DNA of 64,000 bases from Isoetes taiwanensis (GCA_021234155.1 JAJEKV010000006.1:9515003-9579002); one strand, 5' to 3'. Shown: positions 1-11,450, counted from the stretch's first letter. Notes: generated from the letters alone by a model not told the origin. Made by a program: numbers and translations.

Positions 1-530
1 TGGAATTCCTAGTCCCATATGAGATTCTTCTGCATGAGACATGTTTCTTGCCTCTTTAGAGGGCTGCACTCGAACGCCACATCATCTACTTTCAGAAGGT
101 AGTCAGTATGGGCAATGCTCATCCCTCCAACCTTGCTTATACCATGGCTTGATTCTTGCTTCCTCAACAAGCTTTGGGATGTAGGTGCCCTGGAACAGGT
201 CAAGACATCACACTACCAATGCTAGGTCAATCCTATGCTTGAATAGGGTCCACAATGCTACCTGCATACACATCTGCTAATGAAGAAGCGCAGACTCATT
301 GTTTCAATTCTCACAAGTGCACATCACCTCAGAATTAAGACATGTAGATGGATTCAGGAGGCGCATAAGGACAAGTTTTGTCAGTATTGCCAATTGAGAG
401 TCTTTGAGGATGAGTGCCACACTCTTCAGAATTGTCTGACATTCGGCCATATCCAACTTTTCACCTTTGACTTCAACTGCAAGGTGCTCATCATATTTAT
501 CTATGGTATAGAGAAAGTTCTCAAGTTGTG
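1..530 (+). mobile_element. LINE-A 3' fragment (RT C-terminal region and zinc-knuckle end)
   Basis: The sequence parallels two separate stretches of the LINE-A copy further right. Positions 10-170 match the region near 5690-5830 (QETGFLPLQ-like and HIVYFQKVV-like codons). Positions 165-350 match 8219-8410. The frame from 280 reads MKKRRLIVSI, then HHLRIK, then a C-x2-C-x8-H-x4-C cluster (CQYC...ECHTLQNC), the kind of zinc knuckle found at the C-terminus of many plant LINE polyproteins. Frames are broken, so it is a dead copy running in from the left window edge. Known of the family: the knuckle binds nucleic acid after the RT domain. The 3' boundary near 530 is inferred from the end of similarity. 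Confidence 0.65.
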
Positions 531-1559
531 AATTACATTTTCAATCAAACCATGACTTCACTATACCAATCCCAATCTAAAACTTTTGTTTGAGCTAAGA
601 GGATATGACCTTTCATCCATCCCATCCATATGCATAAGATACGGCACAAAATATATTAGCACCTCACATCAGGAGTGGGTGGGAAAATTGGGGGACATAA
701 TTGCTCCATTTCATTCTGTGAGACCATCAGGTCTATTAAGTGTTACAAAATAAAAATATAGAGATTTTAACTGCTTGTAATTTCTTACTGAAGTGTCTCC
801 ATTAGATATGTCCCTATGACACCTAAATATGAAAATAAATCTAAACATGGGACTAGTTTCAATTTCATTCGATCATTTAAGTTCTAATATGCCGGATGGT
901 ACAAAACAAAGTGTACATCTTCGATTTCTTCAGATGACTCGGATGTGTTGCATTTGCATTTGCATTTGCATTTGCATTTGCATTTGCATTTGCATTGTTC
1001 TTGCAGATCACCCCATCTTTCAATTTCGACTCTCAGATGATGTGAGCTCAAATGGAGTATGTAGATTATATGTCTCTTTTACACTTATATTTCTCCATAA
1101 AGGTATGAACTGGTTTCAATTTTGAGTTCATAACGTCATGATAGTATGTCTGCTCCTTGCTGTACATTATGCTGCACATCTATCCTTGTTTGGGTAGCAT
1201 ATTATTCGAGTTGATCGCCCATTTGTTGAGCCATTTTCTAGGTCATCATACCATCCTTTTCTTTCATTTTCTTTCAGAACTAGAAACTGTGAGTGGTAAG
1301 AACTTTAGAAGATGAAGGACATACAGTCCAGTTTTGTCCAACATTTATGACGATCAAAGAAAAATATTATGAACAAAATGCACTCTGGATTTAACCAGTA
1401 TTTATGACAATCAAAGAGAAATATGCAGCTTTCTTTACCCCACATCAATCGCTACATGCACTTCTACAGACGTTTGAAGTAGTTGCATGTCATGTGTATG
1501 CATATTATGCTCAATGCGTCCAGAAGTTGCTTCATACTTGATGAGGTGTGAGTTAACAG
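531..1559. other. Intergenic, no gene seen
   Basis: AT-rich sequence without a supportable gene. It contains the hexanucleotide microsatellite listed separately. A short open frame across the microsatellite (829-1125) encodes Cys-Ile repeats and is a by-product of it. Confidence 0.5.
951..996. repeat. (CATTTG)n microsatellite, about 7.6 units
   Basis: Seven uninterrupted CATTTG hexamers followed by CATT. Being 6 nt long, the unit keeps every frame open locally, which explains the Cys-Ile run of the overlapping open frame. Confidence 0.95.
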
Positions 1560-1653
1560 GTCCACATTATCTGCATAAATCAACTACCCAATGATGTAGT
1601 TAGCGAGCTGAGCCCTTTTCTCACCATTTTAGGTGAGCCTTTCCTTCAATTTA

Positions 1654-1851
1654 TCAATATATATAATCAAAATATCGTGGGAAATAATGGACATCCATGT
1701 TGCACTCACCCGCTAATGTTGATACAGCGGCATGATGGGGGCATTCGAGGTGTGACTGTCCTAACCGGGATAATCTCTCCCAAAACTTCTCCCTGGGCAG
1801 TGCGTCGAAACCTTTGCAAAATTCACGAAGCAACAGTACAAATCCTCTCAT
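1654..1851 (-). pseudogene. LINE-A reverse transcriptase fragment
   Basis: About 65 codons on the minus strand with the FxKGFDxLPREKFWERL block, equivalent to the first RT aspartate motif (F-A-K-A-F-D) of the LINE-A copy at about 4930. It is flanked by stops. The equivalent of the YADD motif was not found. Confidence 0.55.
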
Positions 1852-3412
1852 TTATTTTTGTTGTCTTACAGTAGGGTATGCAATGTGAATTGTGAAATGC
1901 TTGGGTCAAAAGCCTGTCTATCCAAGTGCACGACCCATGTTCCCTTGCCCATGATGCCAATTGCTACTCAAGATTCCAGCGAGCAGTTTTGCCAATAGAG
2001 GACTGACCATAATGATGTCGTAATTGGCAGGTCAATGTCCATCTCATGCTTTATATATTGAAACTATTCTGCTGACGGTCCATTGCATGGGAAAGCCTTC
2101 TTGGAGGGCTCTATGTAAGGACTGACACAATCTGAGGCCCAGTTCGAGGCAATCAAGGAGGTAAAACATCTCATGTTTGTGTTCAGCATGCCTTTGCTAA
2201 AAGCTCTATTTCAAGGCTTAGAGTGGGATCAACAACCAATCTGAGCTGTTGTTTTAGATCTTTGCATTGATCATCAAATTAATCGTTGCGAGGGGAGGTG
2301 GATGCATGTGATGTTCTACTGGTGTGCATCTCCTGAAATATTGCTATGTTATACTTAGAAGGACAGTAACAAGCCTCACAGATTGCTGCTGTAATGCAGG
2401 AAGCTACAAGACTCCCCATATCACCTCTATTAGTATCTGGCCATAATCCTCTACTTTATCATAATCTAAACAAAGATGAGATACTCGAAAAGTGGGCTAA
2501 CGGTGGAACTTTATCGGATCCTAATCTACTATTACGAAGATGGGTTGGTAATCCAAATCAACCTCCTCATCTCTACTGTGTGTGCTCACATGTACATGTG
2601 TGGAAAGACATAAATCTTTCTTGGTCATGAGCACATAATCCATTACGTTGGATCCACCACTTTGGTTCTCCTAATGACAAGTGTACGAGATGGAGGATGG
2701 ATATTGTGTTAGACCATTGAAAATAATCGAGATGAAGGTATTGCATTGCAATGAAACTGCAGATGCCAAGGTTGTCTTGTAATAACAGGCTATGTCGTCA
2801 TGGCCCCGCTTGCTTGTCAGATACTCTCCCATCATAACTGCCATCCATGCAAGGTTCAATCTAATTTGGAATGTGGTACAATTTTTGTATTTGCTCAAAA
2901 AGAGCTGCAACATTCCATATAGCCCCAACATTTTGATATGGCTATAACCTGTTTCAATTTTTTTTTTGGATGCTTAACAAGATCCATTACCATTTCCTGA
3001 TGCTTTTTATGCAGATGTGCCATTTTCTTTCTCTTAACCAATTTGATATATTCTTTCCTTTCTTTGATTTTTGCATTCCCTTTTGCCCTCTTAAACCTCG
3101 CCTTTGTTTCTATATTCCCAGTCAAACCACCCATTGCATGGTAATCCCTTCCTTTGCTTATGCGAGCTAAAGCACATGGCTGTTATATCAATCACCAAGC
3201 ATGTCAAAGTGTCACTAATCTCAGATGTTGTTTGTGGCTATGATATCAACATGATTCCTTAAACATAATGTTCTTATTATATCTCATCTTAATTTTTGGA
3301 GCTCGTGTAGATGGAGGAACATGCACTGCTGTAGCTAAAACACTATAGCAATAAAATTGACACATGATCTAACTCAATCCTTTCACTGTCAATAGAAAGA
3401 TTGACCATCTGA

Positions 3413-4062
3413 TTAATAAATGCTGGCTTGGCTAAAATATAGTCCACAACACTTGCATTCCTGCAAGTACATTTTCATATCAAGGCCATTATATATAGTC
3501 ATATCAAAGTCACTACATAATGTCAAAACATGGTGTCCTTGTGGATTAGGCCATCTAATCATATCATCAGAGTGTTTATGCCATGCAACAATTGATAGCT
3601 CATCTTCGTCAAGCATCTCCATCCATTTTGAATTTCCATCTGGACTAACTATAGCTGCTTGTTTTTGTGTCATGCGTCCATTAAAATCATCTAGCAAAAG
3701 CACATAGCCTATGGAACCAAGCACTAAAATATCTGGTTTCAAATGAGCGAAGGGATCATCCCTATCTAAATTAGAACTGTACTCATGAGATTCTCTTGGT
3801 GGAAGGTAGCAACCGGCAACATAAAGTTTCCCAGATTGTCCAAGTATTGCAAGCAACGCCACCAAAACCTTTAAGTCTCCATTCTTTCTATTCCATACTG
3901 AATGCATCATTTTAACCCCCATAATGTCAGGAAGCACTATCTCTTCATTTTCACACGTCTCAAGAAAGAATATATTACATCTCCTTTATTTAAAATATCC
4001 CCTATAATGTCAATTTTTGCTTTCTTTAGTGTCATGATATTCCAGCACGCAAACCATATGAA
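3413..4062 (-). pseudogene. LINE endonuclease (EEP-like) domain remnant
   Basis: The minus-strand frame from 3937 to 3413 carries KLYVAGCYLPP, VLLLDDFNGR (the G/D-D-F-N segment of exonuclease-endonuclease-phosphatase nucleases) and a C-terminal part with a Trp-rich RWPNPQGHHVLTL block. A second frame just upstream (about 4062-3940) gives WFACWNIMTLKKAKID, the usual N-terminal strand of such domains, and ends at a frame change. Known of the family: this domain nicks target DNA to prime reverse transcription. Catalytic completeness cannot be judged because the domain is split over two frames. Confidence 0.6.
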
Positions 4063-4667
4063 TTTCAATATGCTTAGACCTCTCGTGCTTACACATAGCA
4101 ACACAACTAGAATTATCAGAATTAAGAGCAAGCGGATGATTTACGGCTATACCAAGTTCTTCTAATAACCTTTTGCCGCAAGCCATTTCCTTTGCAGCCA
4201 ATGTGGCTGCTGTATATTCAGCCTCGGCTGTAGACAAGGCAAGCGAAGTTTGGTTCTTGCATTTCCATGATACGGGCGCTCCACCAAGCATCATAACAAA
4301 ACCAGATGTTGACTTTCCGCAATCAAAATCTCTTACCCAGTCAGAATCACAAAATGTTTTTAGCTCTAGATCCTCTGAACAAAATAATATGCCACACATG
4401 CTTTGTTTTCTGTAAATATCTGACAACCCTCTTAGTTGCTATCCAATGTGCTTTACCTGGGTTATTGTTATATCTACTAAGCATATTAGTTGTAAAAGCC
4501 ACATCTGGTCTTGTATAATTTGCTTCCATCTCTTTCATCTCTTTCTGTATTTTGAGAGACAAATCACCTGATATCTTCTGTCTTGCTGCAATTGGAGTAT
4601 TGACGGCTTTGCAATTGATCATGTTAAACCTTTTTAATATAGCATCAATGTACATACCTTGAGACAA
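4063..4667 (-). pseudogene. Ty1/Copia RT end plus RNase H remnant
   Basis: Two overlapping minus-strand frames. The first (4667-4347) has LSQGMYIDAILKRF-type and Y-TRPDV blocks followed by IATKRVVRYLQKTK, the end of the Copia reverse transcriptase. The second (4426-about 4063) has FCDSDW, KSTSGFVMMLGG, SWKCKNQ, LSTAEAEYTA and RSKHIEI, the Copia RNase H signature in the right order. A frame change joins them near 4400. Integrase, gag and LTRs are not present, so it is a scrap. It abuts the 5' side of the minus-strand LINE-A endonuclease near 4062. Confidence 0.85.
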
Positions 4668-4727
4668 AAAGAGCTTCTTGTTGTTTCTATCTCTTTTTAC
4701 TTCTATATGACCATCAGATCTAGAAGA

Positions 4728-4773
4728 TGATCATTTATATAAAGCTCATATGATCATTTATATAAAGCTCATA
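4728..4773. repeat. 23-bp direct repeat, two copies
   Basis: TGATCATTTATATAAAGCTC occurs at 4728 and again at 4751. A partial third copy follows (ATCATTTACATAA). It is a short local duplication in AT-rich DNA and has no clear function. Confidence 0.8.
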
Positions 4774-4849
4774 AGAAATCATTTACATAATGTGCTTCAA
4801 ATCCTCATCTTCTTTAAATTAAAAGTTTCTAGTAAGTGTTTATATAATC

Positions 4850-5889
4850 AAAGTGATAGCTCTCTTATCTTCACGTTGTGAACTCTGGTTGAAGACAGTA
4901 GGAACCACCGTCAAGATCTATATTGTTGCTTCGTGGATTTTGCGAAGGCGTTTGACACATTGTGCCTCGGGAAAAACTATGGGCAAGATTCCGACAGTTG
5001 GAGGTTCCTGTAGATTTGCAGAATGCAGTGGACAGGCTATATGAAAGATGCTCGGGTCGGTTGCAACCGACAAGCCAACCAATTTATAGTAGTATCGGGG
5101 TTCGTCTGGGATGCCCTCTATCTCCAACATTATTTGGGCTTTACATTGATCAATTGGAGAGCTGGCTTGCTGATAATGGGGGCGGCGGAGCTCACCTTCT
5201 CCACCGGATCATCAGGCAGTTAATATATGCTGATGATATGGACCTTTTAGCTTACACACTAGCAGACATGCAACGACATCTCGATGCCCTGGACATATTC
5301 TGCCAAGCGACTGATATGCGCGTCAACCTGGACAAGACTAAAGTGGTTTTCATATCATCCCCACGTCAGCCGAGGATCCCCTCCTTCAGTTACCGAGGGC
5401 AGAATGTGAAAGTAGCATCCACATACAAATATTTGGGAGTAGAGTTTCCTTTTACTATGCACTGGGACACATCCATGTGGCTACGAGTGACGGCGGGCTG
5501 GAAGGCACTATATGCAATGCAAAACAATAGTCATAGAGGGCCCATCAGTCGCACCTGTTCAAGGTCTTAGTGGAGCCTGTCCTTTTATACGGGGTTGAAG
5601 TATAGGGCCCAGTAGTATCCCTCGCTAGTTGGAATGACTTGGAGCAGGTGCAGAAAGCCTTCTTGGTACGAGCACTAGGGGTGAAGTCCACAGTCCCATA
5701 TCAAATTCTACTGCAGGAGACAGGATTCTTGCCTCTTCAGAGGGCGGCCCTTGATCGCCACATTGTCTATTTTCAGAAGGTGGTCAATATGGACGATGCT
5801 CGTCTCCCTAACCTAGCTTATATCATGGCAATGGGGCCGCAGTGCCTCAAGGCCTGCTGGACGGAAAAGAGAGCTCAATGGTTGGCTAG
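4850..5889 (+). mobile_element. LINE-A, 5' half (reverse transcriptase), interrupted
   Basis: About 4915-4945 encodes YCCFVDFAKAFDT (RT motif with the first catalytic Asp). The frame 4962-5570 continues with GVRLGCPLSPTLFGLYIDQLE and LIYADDMDLL (YADD catalytic box), then STYKYLGVEF. A further frame (5639 onward) gives EQVQKAFLVRALGVKS. It breaks off near 5889, where LINE-B starts, and its continuation lies at 8219. Frame changes near 4960 and 5570-5640 make it non-coding as a whole. The 5' end is truncated, since no endonuclease is seen. Confidence 0.8.
4962..5570 (+). pseudogene. LINE-A reverse transcriptase (YADD) fragment
   Basis: An open stretch of 202 codons with the palm motifs of a non-LTR reverse transcriptase: G-x-R-L-G-C-P-L-S-P-T-L-F, then Y-A-D-D at about codons 88-91, then the thumb-side KYLGVEF motif. 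Reverse transcriptases of this family copy their own RNA at the nicked target. The preceding FAKAFD block is in another frame and there is no initiator context, so it is a remnant. Confidence 0.8.
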
Positions 5890-6831
5890 ATGGAATGTGC
5901 AAAAGCACAGGTGCATACATGTGCAAACAGAGGCAGATGGTTTGATGCAGAATGTTTTGCTGCTAAAATGTGTGCCAAATCAGGGGACCATGCTAAGATC
6001 AAGCAGTACAGGGCGTTGGTTAAATATAAGAAAAGAGATTGGTGTAGAAGGCATCAGGAAAGGATGATGTACATTAAAGAGATAGACCCTAAACGGTTCT
6101 GGTATCGCTCAAAAACTATGGGGACATCAGGTGACATTTCAAGGGATGAACTCTTAAACTGGATAAAAGAGCTTTATAGTACTCCCCAAGTTGAGCAAAT
6201 GTTATTTGAAGGAGAGCCCAAGGAAATATTCACAGTGGCAGATGTGGAAAGTGCCCTCAAAAGATTGAACAATGGCAAAGCTAGCGACTCAAAAGGGCTT
6301 TCGGTTGAATTGTTTAAGTGGGGAGGAAATATACTTCATATGTTGTTAACTGATTTATGCAATGAATGCCTCATGAGGGGGAGTTTTCCAGATGAATGGT
6401 GTATCAATAGGACAATTCCTATATATAAGTCTGGAAGCAAGAATGAGGTAAGAAACTATCGAACAATCTTGGTAAGCAATATTTTTGCTAAGCTTTTTGC
6501 GGCTATGCTTGAAAACAAAATCTCTTCTTGGGCTGATGAACACGACAGTAGAGCTATTGGACAAGCAGGCTTTCGGAGTGGCCACTCAACATTAGACCAC
6601 TTAGCTACTTTGCGAGTAATGACAGAGGGTGCAAAAGGCTCTGGAAATAAAAGGTATGTGGCATTTATTGACTTGGCAAAAGCATTTGATGTGGTTGGTA
6701 GAAAAGAGCTTTCTATGAGGCTAAATGACCTAAATGTTCCGGGAGGATCTGAAAAAATGCTCGTAACTTGTCTATATAAGCAGGTCCTAGTAGAGCTATC
6801 CTTCCCTTTTCTTTGGACCGTAAAGGATTGA
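5890..6831 (+). pseudogene. LINE-B reverse transcriptase, N-terminal part
   Basis: An open frame of 313 codons. Near residues 30-70 it has the basic linker with DPKRFW. Near 100-170 it has LKRLNNGKASDSKGL and WCINRTIPIYKSGSKNEVRNYRTI, the N-terminal RT blocks of plant LINEs (N-G-K-A...G, then P-I-x-K-x-G...N-Y-R). Near 225-240 it has GQAGFRSGHSTLDH, and near 260 FIDLAKAFD with the first catalytic Asp. The frame is lost at about residue 300 (near 6790). The remainder of RT continues in other frames to 8135. Confidence 0.8.
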
Positions 6832-8135
6832 AAACACAATTGGTGTAAAAAGGGCTGCTCGCGGTTTCCCCTACCCTTTTTGGGTTATTTATTGATGAGC
6901 TTGAGAGCTGGTTGGCTAGACTTGGTGGAGTTGGAGCTAGACTTGGAAAGTATGTTATTCAGCTCTTGCTATTTGCAGATGACATAGTGTTAATCTCTAA
7001 GTCAGCAAGCGGTCTACAGCATCATTTGAATGTGTTGGATGCTTTCTCTCTTTGAAAACGAATGTGCATCAATGCAGATAAATCTAAAGTTATGGTGTTT
7101 GGTGGTTATGATCCTACAATTTTCTTTATTGGAGGGATCCCTTTGGAGAAAGTAAATGCATATAAATATCTTGGTGTTGAAATAACGCAGAACTATAGAT
7201 GGAATATGGCAGCCCAAAAGAGGGCCTCAGGGGGCATGCGAGCATTATACAGTATGTTGCACCAGTGTAAAATTAATAATTTTGATCATTGGAACCTGAG
7301 GCGACTGCTGAAGCCAGTAATCCTTTATGGTAGTCCAATCTGGGGGCCCGGATTATCAAGGAAAAGTTGGAATGACATTGAAAAAGTGCAGAAGAGATTC
7401 CTACTTGGAGAATTTGGGGCAAAACCACAAACACCATATGAAATGCTATTAGCAGAGGCGGGCATGCTTCCATTAGAGGTAGAGGCTCTTTGTAGGACCA
7501 TAACCTATGTTAACAGGGTGCTGGATATGGATCATGATCATTTTCCTAGATTGGCTCTAGAACAATCTATAACTAAAGGTTGGTATTTCGATGTTAAAAA
7601 ATGGGCAGAAAGATGGTTGGGTGCAGTTTGGCCCACCTTGTGTAAGTTCAAAGAAATTCATGAACAGATTTCTGAGATAGCTATAAAGAGGATGTGGCTA
7701 TTGGATTCAGAAAGAGATGTTAAAAAGCAGTTTTACCTCATGGAGATAAATGACCTACAAGAATATACAGAACAAAGGTATCTCCTATCCAATATAGATA
7801 GGAAAAATCGGATGCTTATCTCTCAGCTACGATTGTCGTCCCATATACTTCATATAGAGACTGGGAGGTGGAATGGTACTCCTCGTAGTCAGAGGTTTTG
7901 TCCTGGATGTCTAGAGCTTGAAATTGAAACAGAGGAACATGCATTCTTGAGATGTGACTCTTATGCGCATATTCGACTCAATCATGGCATCCAGGTGAAC
8001 ACATTAAAAGATCTCTTTGATATACCGGCACATCTTTTAAGCTCGTATTTGAAGGCTATCTGGAAAGAAAGAAAAGATATAATGAATTTGTTTGAATTCA
8101 TGAAAGATTTTGAATCAGAATATGCTCTAGATTGA
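6830..8135 (+). pseudogene. LINE-B RT palm/thumb and C-terminal zinc-knuckle region
   Basis: Positions 6850-7055 encode AVSPTLFGLFIDELESWL and LLLFADDIVLISK (F-A-D-D box). A one-base change near 7056 leads into the 357-codon frame 7062-8135 with CINADKSKVMVFGG, AYKYLGVEI, QKRFLLGEFG and, near its end, FCPGC...EEHAFLRC, a C-x2-C-x(n)-H-x4-C knuckle. This is the complete C-terminal half of a plant LINE polyprotein. Only two lesions separate it from the upstream frame. Confidence 0.8.
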
Positions 8136-8218
8136 GCGTCTTGAATAATGAACCATGTATCTTTTTGCCATAGAGGCCTGGGGGCCTAAATGGCTTGATT
8201 AATACATAATTATTATTA

Positions 8219-8725
8219 TCTTGACGCTTGCTTCCTCAGCAAGCTTTGGAGTGTCAATGCCCTTGAACAGGTCAAGACAACACACTACCAGCACCACATA
8301 AATCCCACATTGAAACGAGGCCCGCAATGCTATCTGCGTACCCACTTGCCAATGAAAAGGCGCAGACTCATTGCCTCCATTCGCACAGGGGCACATCATC
8401 TTCGAATTAAGATGGGCAGATGGACACGGCGTCCGTACGGCTGCTGGGATCATACCTTCAGGAGGTTATGGACACGAGATAAGCTATGTTCTCGGGCACA
8501 CACTTGACATATATATATACATTTATTCCACGATGATGTATACTTGTACAGTTTGACAACATTCTTATTACTGCCATGGTTTTTCCCTCGAAAATCCTTC
8601 GGGGCTGGGGTTTTTTAACCCGGACAGTAATAAGTTTGTTGCGCTCCTTCTGGGTCCCATAGGCCAATTGGTCTCAGTGGACAATAAAAATCATTCTTAT
8701 TCTTATTTTTATTCTTATGTTATAA
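8219..8725 (+). mobile_element. LINE-A, 3' half after the LINE-B insertion
   Basis: TTGACGCTTGCTTCCTCAGC through the MKRRRLIASIRTGAHHLRIK codons (8352-8411) matches 165-350 of the window, where the same LINE-A sequence is uninterrupted. The zinc-knuckle codons are lost here. The 3' untranslated part holds a foldback (8568-8632) and ends in a TTCTTA-type simple tail (about 8693-8720). Confidence 0.7.
8568..8632. repeat. Foldback in LINE-A 3' UTR
   Basis: CTTATTACTG (8568-8577) is the exact reverse complement of CAGTAATAAG (8623-8632), enclosing a GGGGTTTTTTAACCC core. A related copy in opposite orientation lies at about 8956-9025. Position just before the simple-sequence tail suggests a LINE 3' stem-loop, possibly the RT recognition structure. 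That role is inferred. Confidence 0.6.
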
Positions 8726-8939
8726 AACTTTTTTTAAGTAACAATCACTCGCATTGGGTAGACGAGCAAAAGTATCCTGCAAAAAATTACCTCTGATCTC
8801 ATACTTCAATCTGAGTGGCGTATATCTTGGGCAATGCAAAAACAGCTAGAGAGAGATGGAGGAAGGGAGGGAGTTGAGCCGAATTGAATGTTATCCCCCA
8901 CGGAAATGAAGATGCCTATGAAACCCAAACAAAGAAAGT

Positions 8940-11450
8940 AAGAATATTGCATATCTATTACTGTCTAGGTTTTAAAAAACCCCACCCCCAAGGGTTTTTA
9001 AGAGACAAACCTTAGCAGTAATAAGCTCGCTGATAAACTATACATCTGTATAGGTCGGTGTAGTGAGAGGTACAATTGAGCTCCCATATCTAGCACCTCC
9101 TACATATATATGCCAGTGCCATTACTGAGAGTGTATGCAATATCACATATAGTGAGTGGTTAGGTGTAACCAACCCGGTATATTATGTTTGGAAAGGTGC
9201 AAATGCTTTGCACAATTCTAAAGGGTGTGACATTCACCTCCAATTGTTTCTAGTTGACAGCATTGACGTATCCTGTTTTCTCACTCTTATCGGGCCCATC
9301 TGCCCATCTCCATTCTGCTGTAGTGTGCCCTATTTTGAATGGACGCAATCATCCCGTGCTTCTTCATGGGCAAATGTGTTACCAAGTACTACTATAGACC
9401 CCTGGCAAATGTGGGATTGACCTAACTTTTATAGTGTGATGTCTTTACCAACTCCAAAGCACTGGCATCATAAAACTTATTAAGGAAGCACGTGTCTACG
9501 TATTATTTGAGGCGATTGTGATCCTCATTGTTCTGCACATGTATGCGTCAATGTTCGTGCACATTGCATTTGAAGAACCAACCTGAGCGTTTCTTCTTTC
9601 AGCATGCTTTAAGACATTGTGGTTCCATAGCCATTGTATATGCGAAGTTTGAAAGTTGAGTGTCTCCCATATTTACCATCTTCTAACAGTATAGTATATG
9701 CCATTTAGACCATGTTGAAAAGGTAGGAATCATGTTTTTTGGAGAAGATAGAAAACTAGGGATTGTACTCCAAGGGCCAGAGATAGAAAGGCTTTCTGGA
9801 AACGTTCCAAGTCTTCCCAAGTGGCAAGCAATACTACTAGGCTCCATAGTCTCTCTCCATATAGGAGAACTGGCTCCACCAACACCTGGAATAAATGTGC
9901 CTGATACGACTCGGTATAAACTTTCACTTTGGGATAATTGTTCTGCATGACATACAAAGCCTTCAACTTGCACTTACCCATTGTTGGATACAAGAATCCT
10001 AGATATGGTGGTAGTAAAATCCACTTCAAGGTATTTATATGTTTGCACCACTTCCATGTTTTCTTAGCATGGTAAGTGAAAGGAGGTTGTCTATGATGCC
10101 TAGAAGATGAGATTAGGAGTACCTTTATTTTGGCATTCTAGTGTTCTGACAGAAAGGACCCCATGTACTCAGATGCTGCTGCATACTTGCACGTATGTGC
10201 GGTAAAAGATCACCATTGTCTGCATATATCAATTGCCTAATGACGTGGTGAGCAAGTCAGACTCCTTCACTTCCATGTTGAGCAAGACAGTCCTCGAGTT
10301 GATCCATGTACATAGCCCAAACAATGTGGGAGAAAGTGGGCATCCTTGGTGCACTCCCACAATACTGCTGATAGACTGGTCCGATGGTGGTATTTGAGCT
10401 GAGACTGTTTTATACAGTCTGCACACTGCGTTCTGGATCTCCTGAGGAACATCTCATTGCGATAATATTTCCCACAGCATGTCCCTAAGAACCATGTCGA
10501 AAGCCTTTGCAAAATGCACAAAGCAGTAATAAAGATCATGCCGCTTATATCTATTATCCTCTAAGAGGCTGCACAATGTGAAATTATGGTCAATGGTGGA
10601 GTGCCTAAAACCTGATTGTCCAAGTGCGCGTACCCTTATTTCCTTTGCCCATGCTGTCAGTTGTTGTTCAAGAATTTCGTCCAACAATTTTGCCAACAAA
10701 GAGGTGAATATGATTGTGTGGTACTTGACAGGGCACTGATGATCATCAGCCTTATAGATTGGAACCTCTCTACTGACGGTTCATTGTAAGGGAAAGCCTT
10801 CCTGAGGGTTGTATTGAACATACTGAGGTGGAAAAATCTGAGGTCCAACCCATCTTTAACAAATCTGCCTACATGCCTTCAAGATGGCAGTCGTGCTATT
10901 AGAGGTGTGTTACAAGCCTTGAGCAGCATTTGCCTCCGGTATAGCCAATACATGGCTTGTTCAAGTCGGTACAGTATTTTTGGACCATGTTAGGATTGTA
11001 AGACTGCATCAAGCTATACGCACTGGATTGAAGAGATGTTACCAGCAAGTTGCATGAGTTTATGTAATGCTTTCTCCAAAATGTTCTAGCGTGATGGTAA
11101 AAAAGGAAAAACCTTTTCCACTGATGTTCTAAAATGTATTATGCCTTCTTGCCTTTGAGAAAAGCTCTGTATTGTTGGACTGCTTACAAGTAGAGAAGAT
11201 GATCAAATACCAGCTTGAGTTGTCATTTAAGCTCTTTGCAATGATCATCGTATCATCTATTGCGAGGAAAGCTTGACATGCATAAAGGTCTCCTAATGGG
11301 TCTTCTCTCAAAACATATTAGAAGGATAGTGGTAAGTTTTTTAGCTTGTTGCTTTAATGTGGGAAGCTGCAGGATTGCCGATAGCGCCTTTGTTAGTAGC
11401 TGGGCATAAGCCTCTGTCATATCATAATCTAGTCGAAATTGGCTCGACAT
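8940..11450 (-). mobile_element. LINE-A copy, degenerate, minus strand, tail to tail with the preceding one
   Basis: On the minus strand, from right to left: 11450-11360 (LDYDMTEAYAQLL, as at 2480-2394), then RT blocks at 10699-10454 (ALGQSGFRHSTIDH and CFVHFAKAFD), at 10426-10300 (GVHQGCPLSPTLFGL), and at 10029-9730 (KALYVMQNN, VLLYG, LERFQKAFLSLALGVQS), matching the plus-strand LINE-A in order. The foldback at 8956-9025 is its 3' UTR. Several frame shifts and stops are present. The YADD box was not found intact. Confidence 0.7.
8956..9025. repeat. Inverted copy of the LINE-A 3' foldback
   Basis: CTATTACTG on the left pairs with CAGTAATAAG on the right. The inner TAGGTTTTAAAAAACCCC is the reverse complement of the core at about 8600-8625. 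It marks the 3' end of the minus-strand LINE-A. Confidence 0.55.

Larger units (their letters stand above)
1560..4062 (-). mobile_element. LINE-A copy, degenerate, minus strand
   Basis: Read on the minus strand, three LINE parts occur in the expected order: an endonuclease-like region (4062 to 3413), a basic linker (3134 to 2895, with KRKKMAHLHKKH and a PKKK motif as found between endonuclease and RT), and an RT fragment (1851 to 1654, FCKGFDALPREKFWERL, matching FAKAFDT...PREKLW of the plus-strand LINE-A at 4930-4990). The stretch 2394-2480 matches 11360-11450 of the third LINE-A copy. Many stops and frame changes make it non-functional. The C-terminal part of RT and the 3' end are missing or unrecognisable below about 1560. 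Confidence 0.65.
5890..8218 (+). mobile_element. LINE-B, 5'-truncated, inserted into LINE-A
   Basis: This element interrupts LINE-A, whose left half ends near 5889 and resumes at about 8219. It starts inside the polyprotein, as expected for 5'-truncated LINE insertions. It holds almost complete RT and C-terminal domains and ends in an AT-rich tail (TAATTATTATTATC, 8205-8218), a plausible 3' tail. No clear target duplication could be read. Two frame breaks (about 6790-6840 and about 7056) interrupt an otherwise continuous coding sequence, so this copy is younger than LINE-A. Confidence 0.75.

Noticed and set aside
829-1125. 98-codon frame with a Cys-Ile run
   Set aside because: The run is the (CATTTG)n microsatellite read in frame. 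Flanks show no domain.
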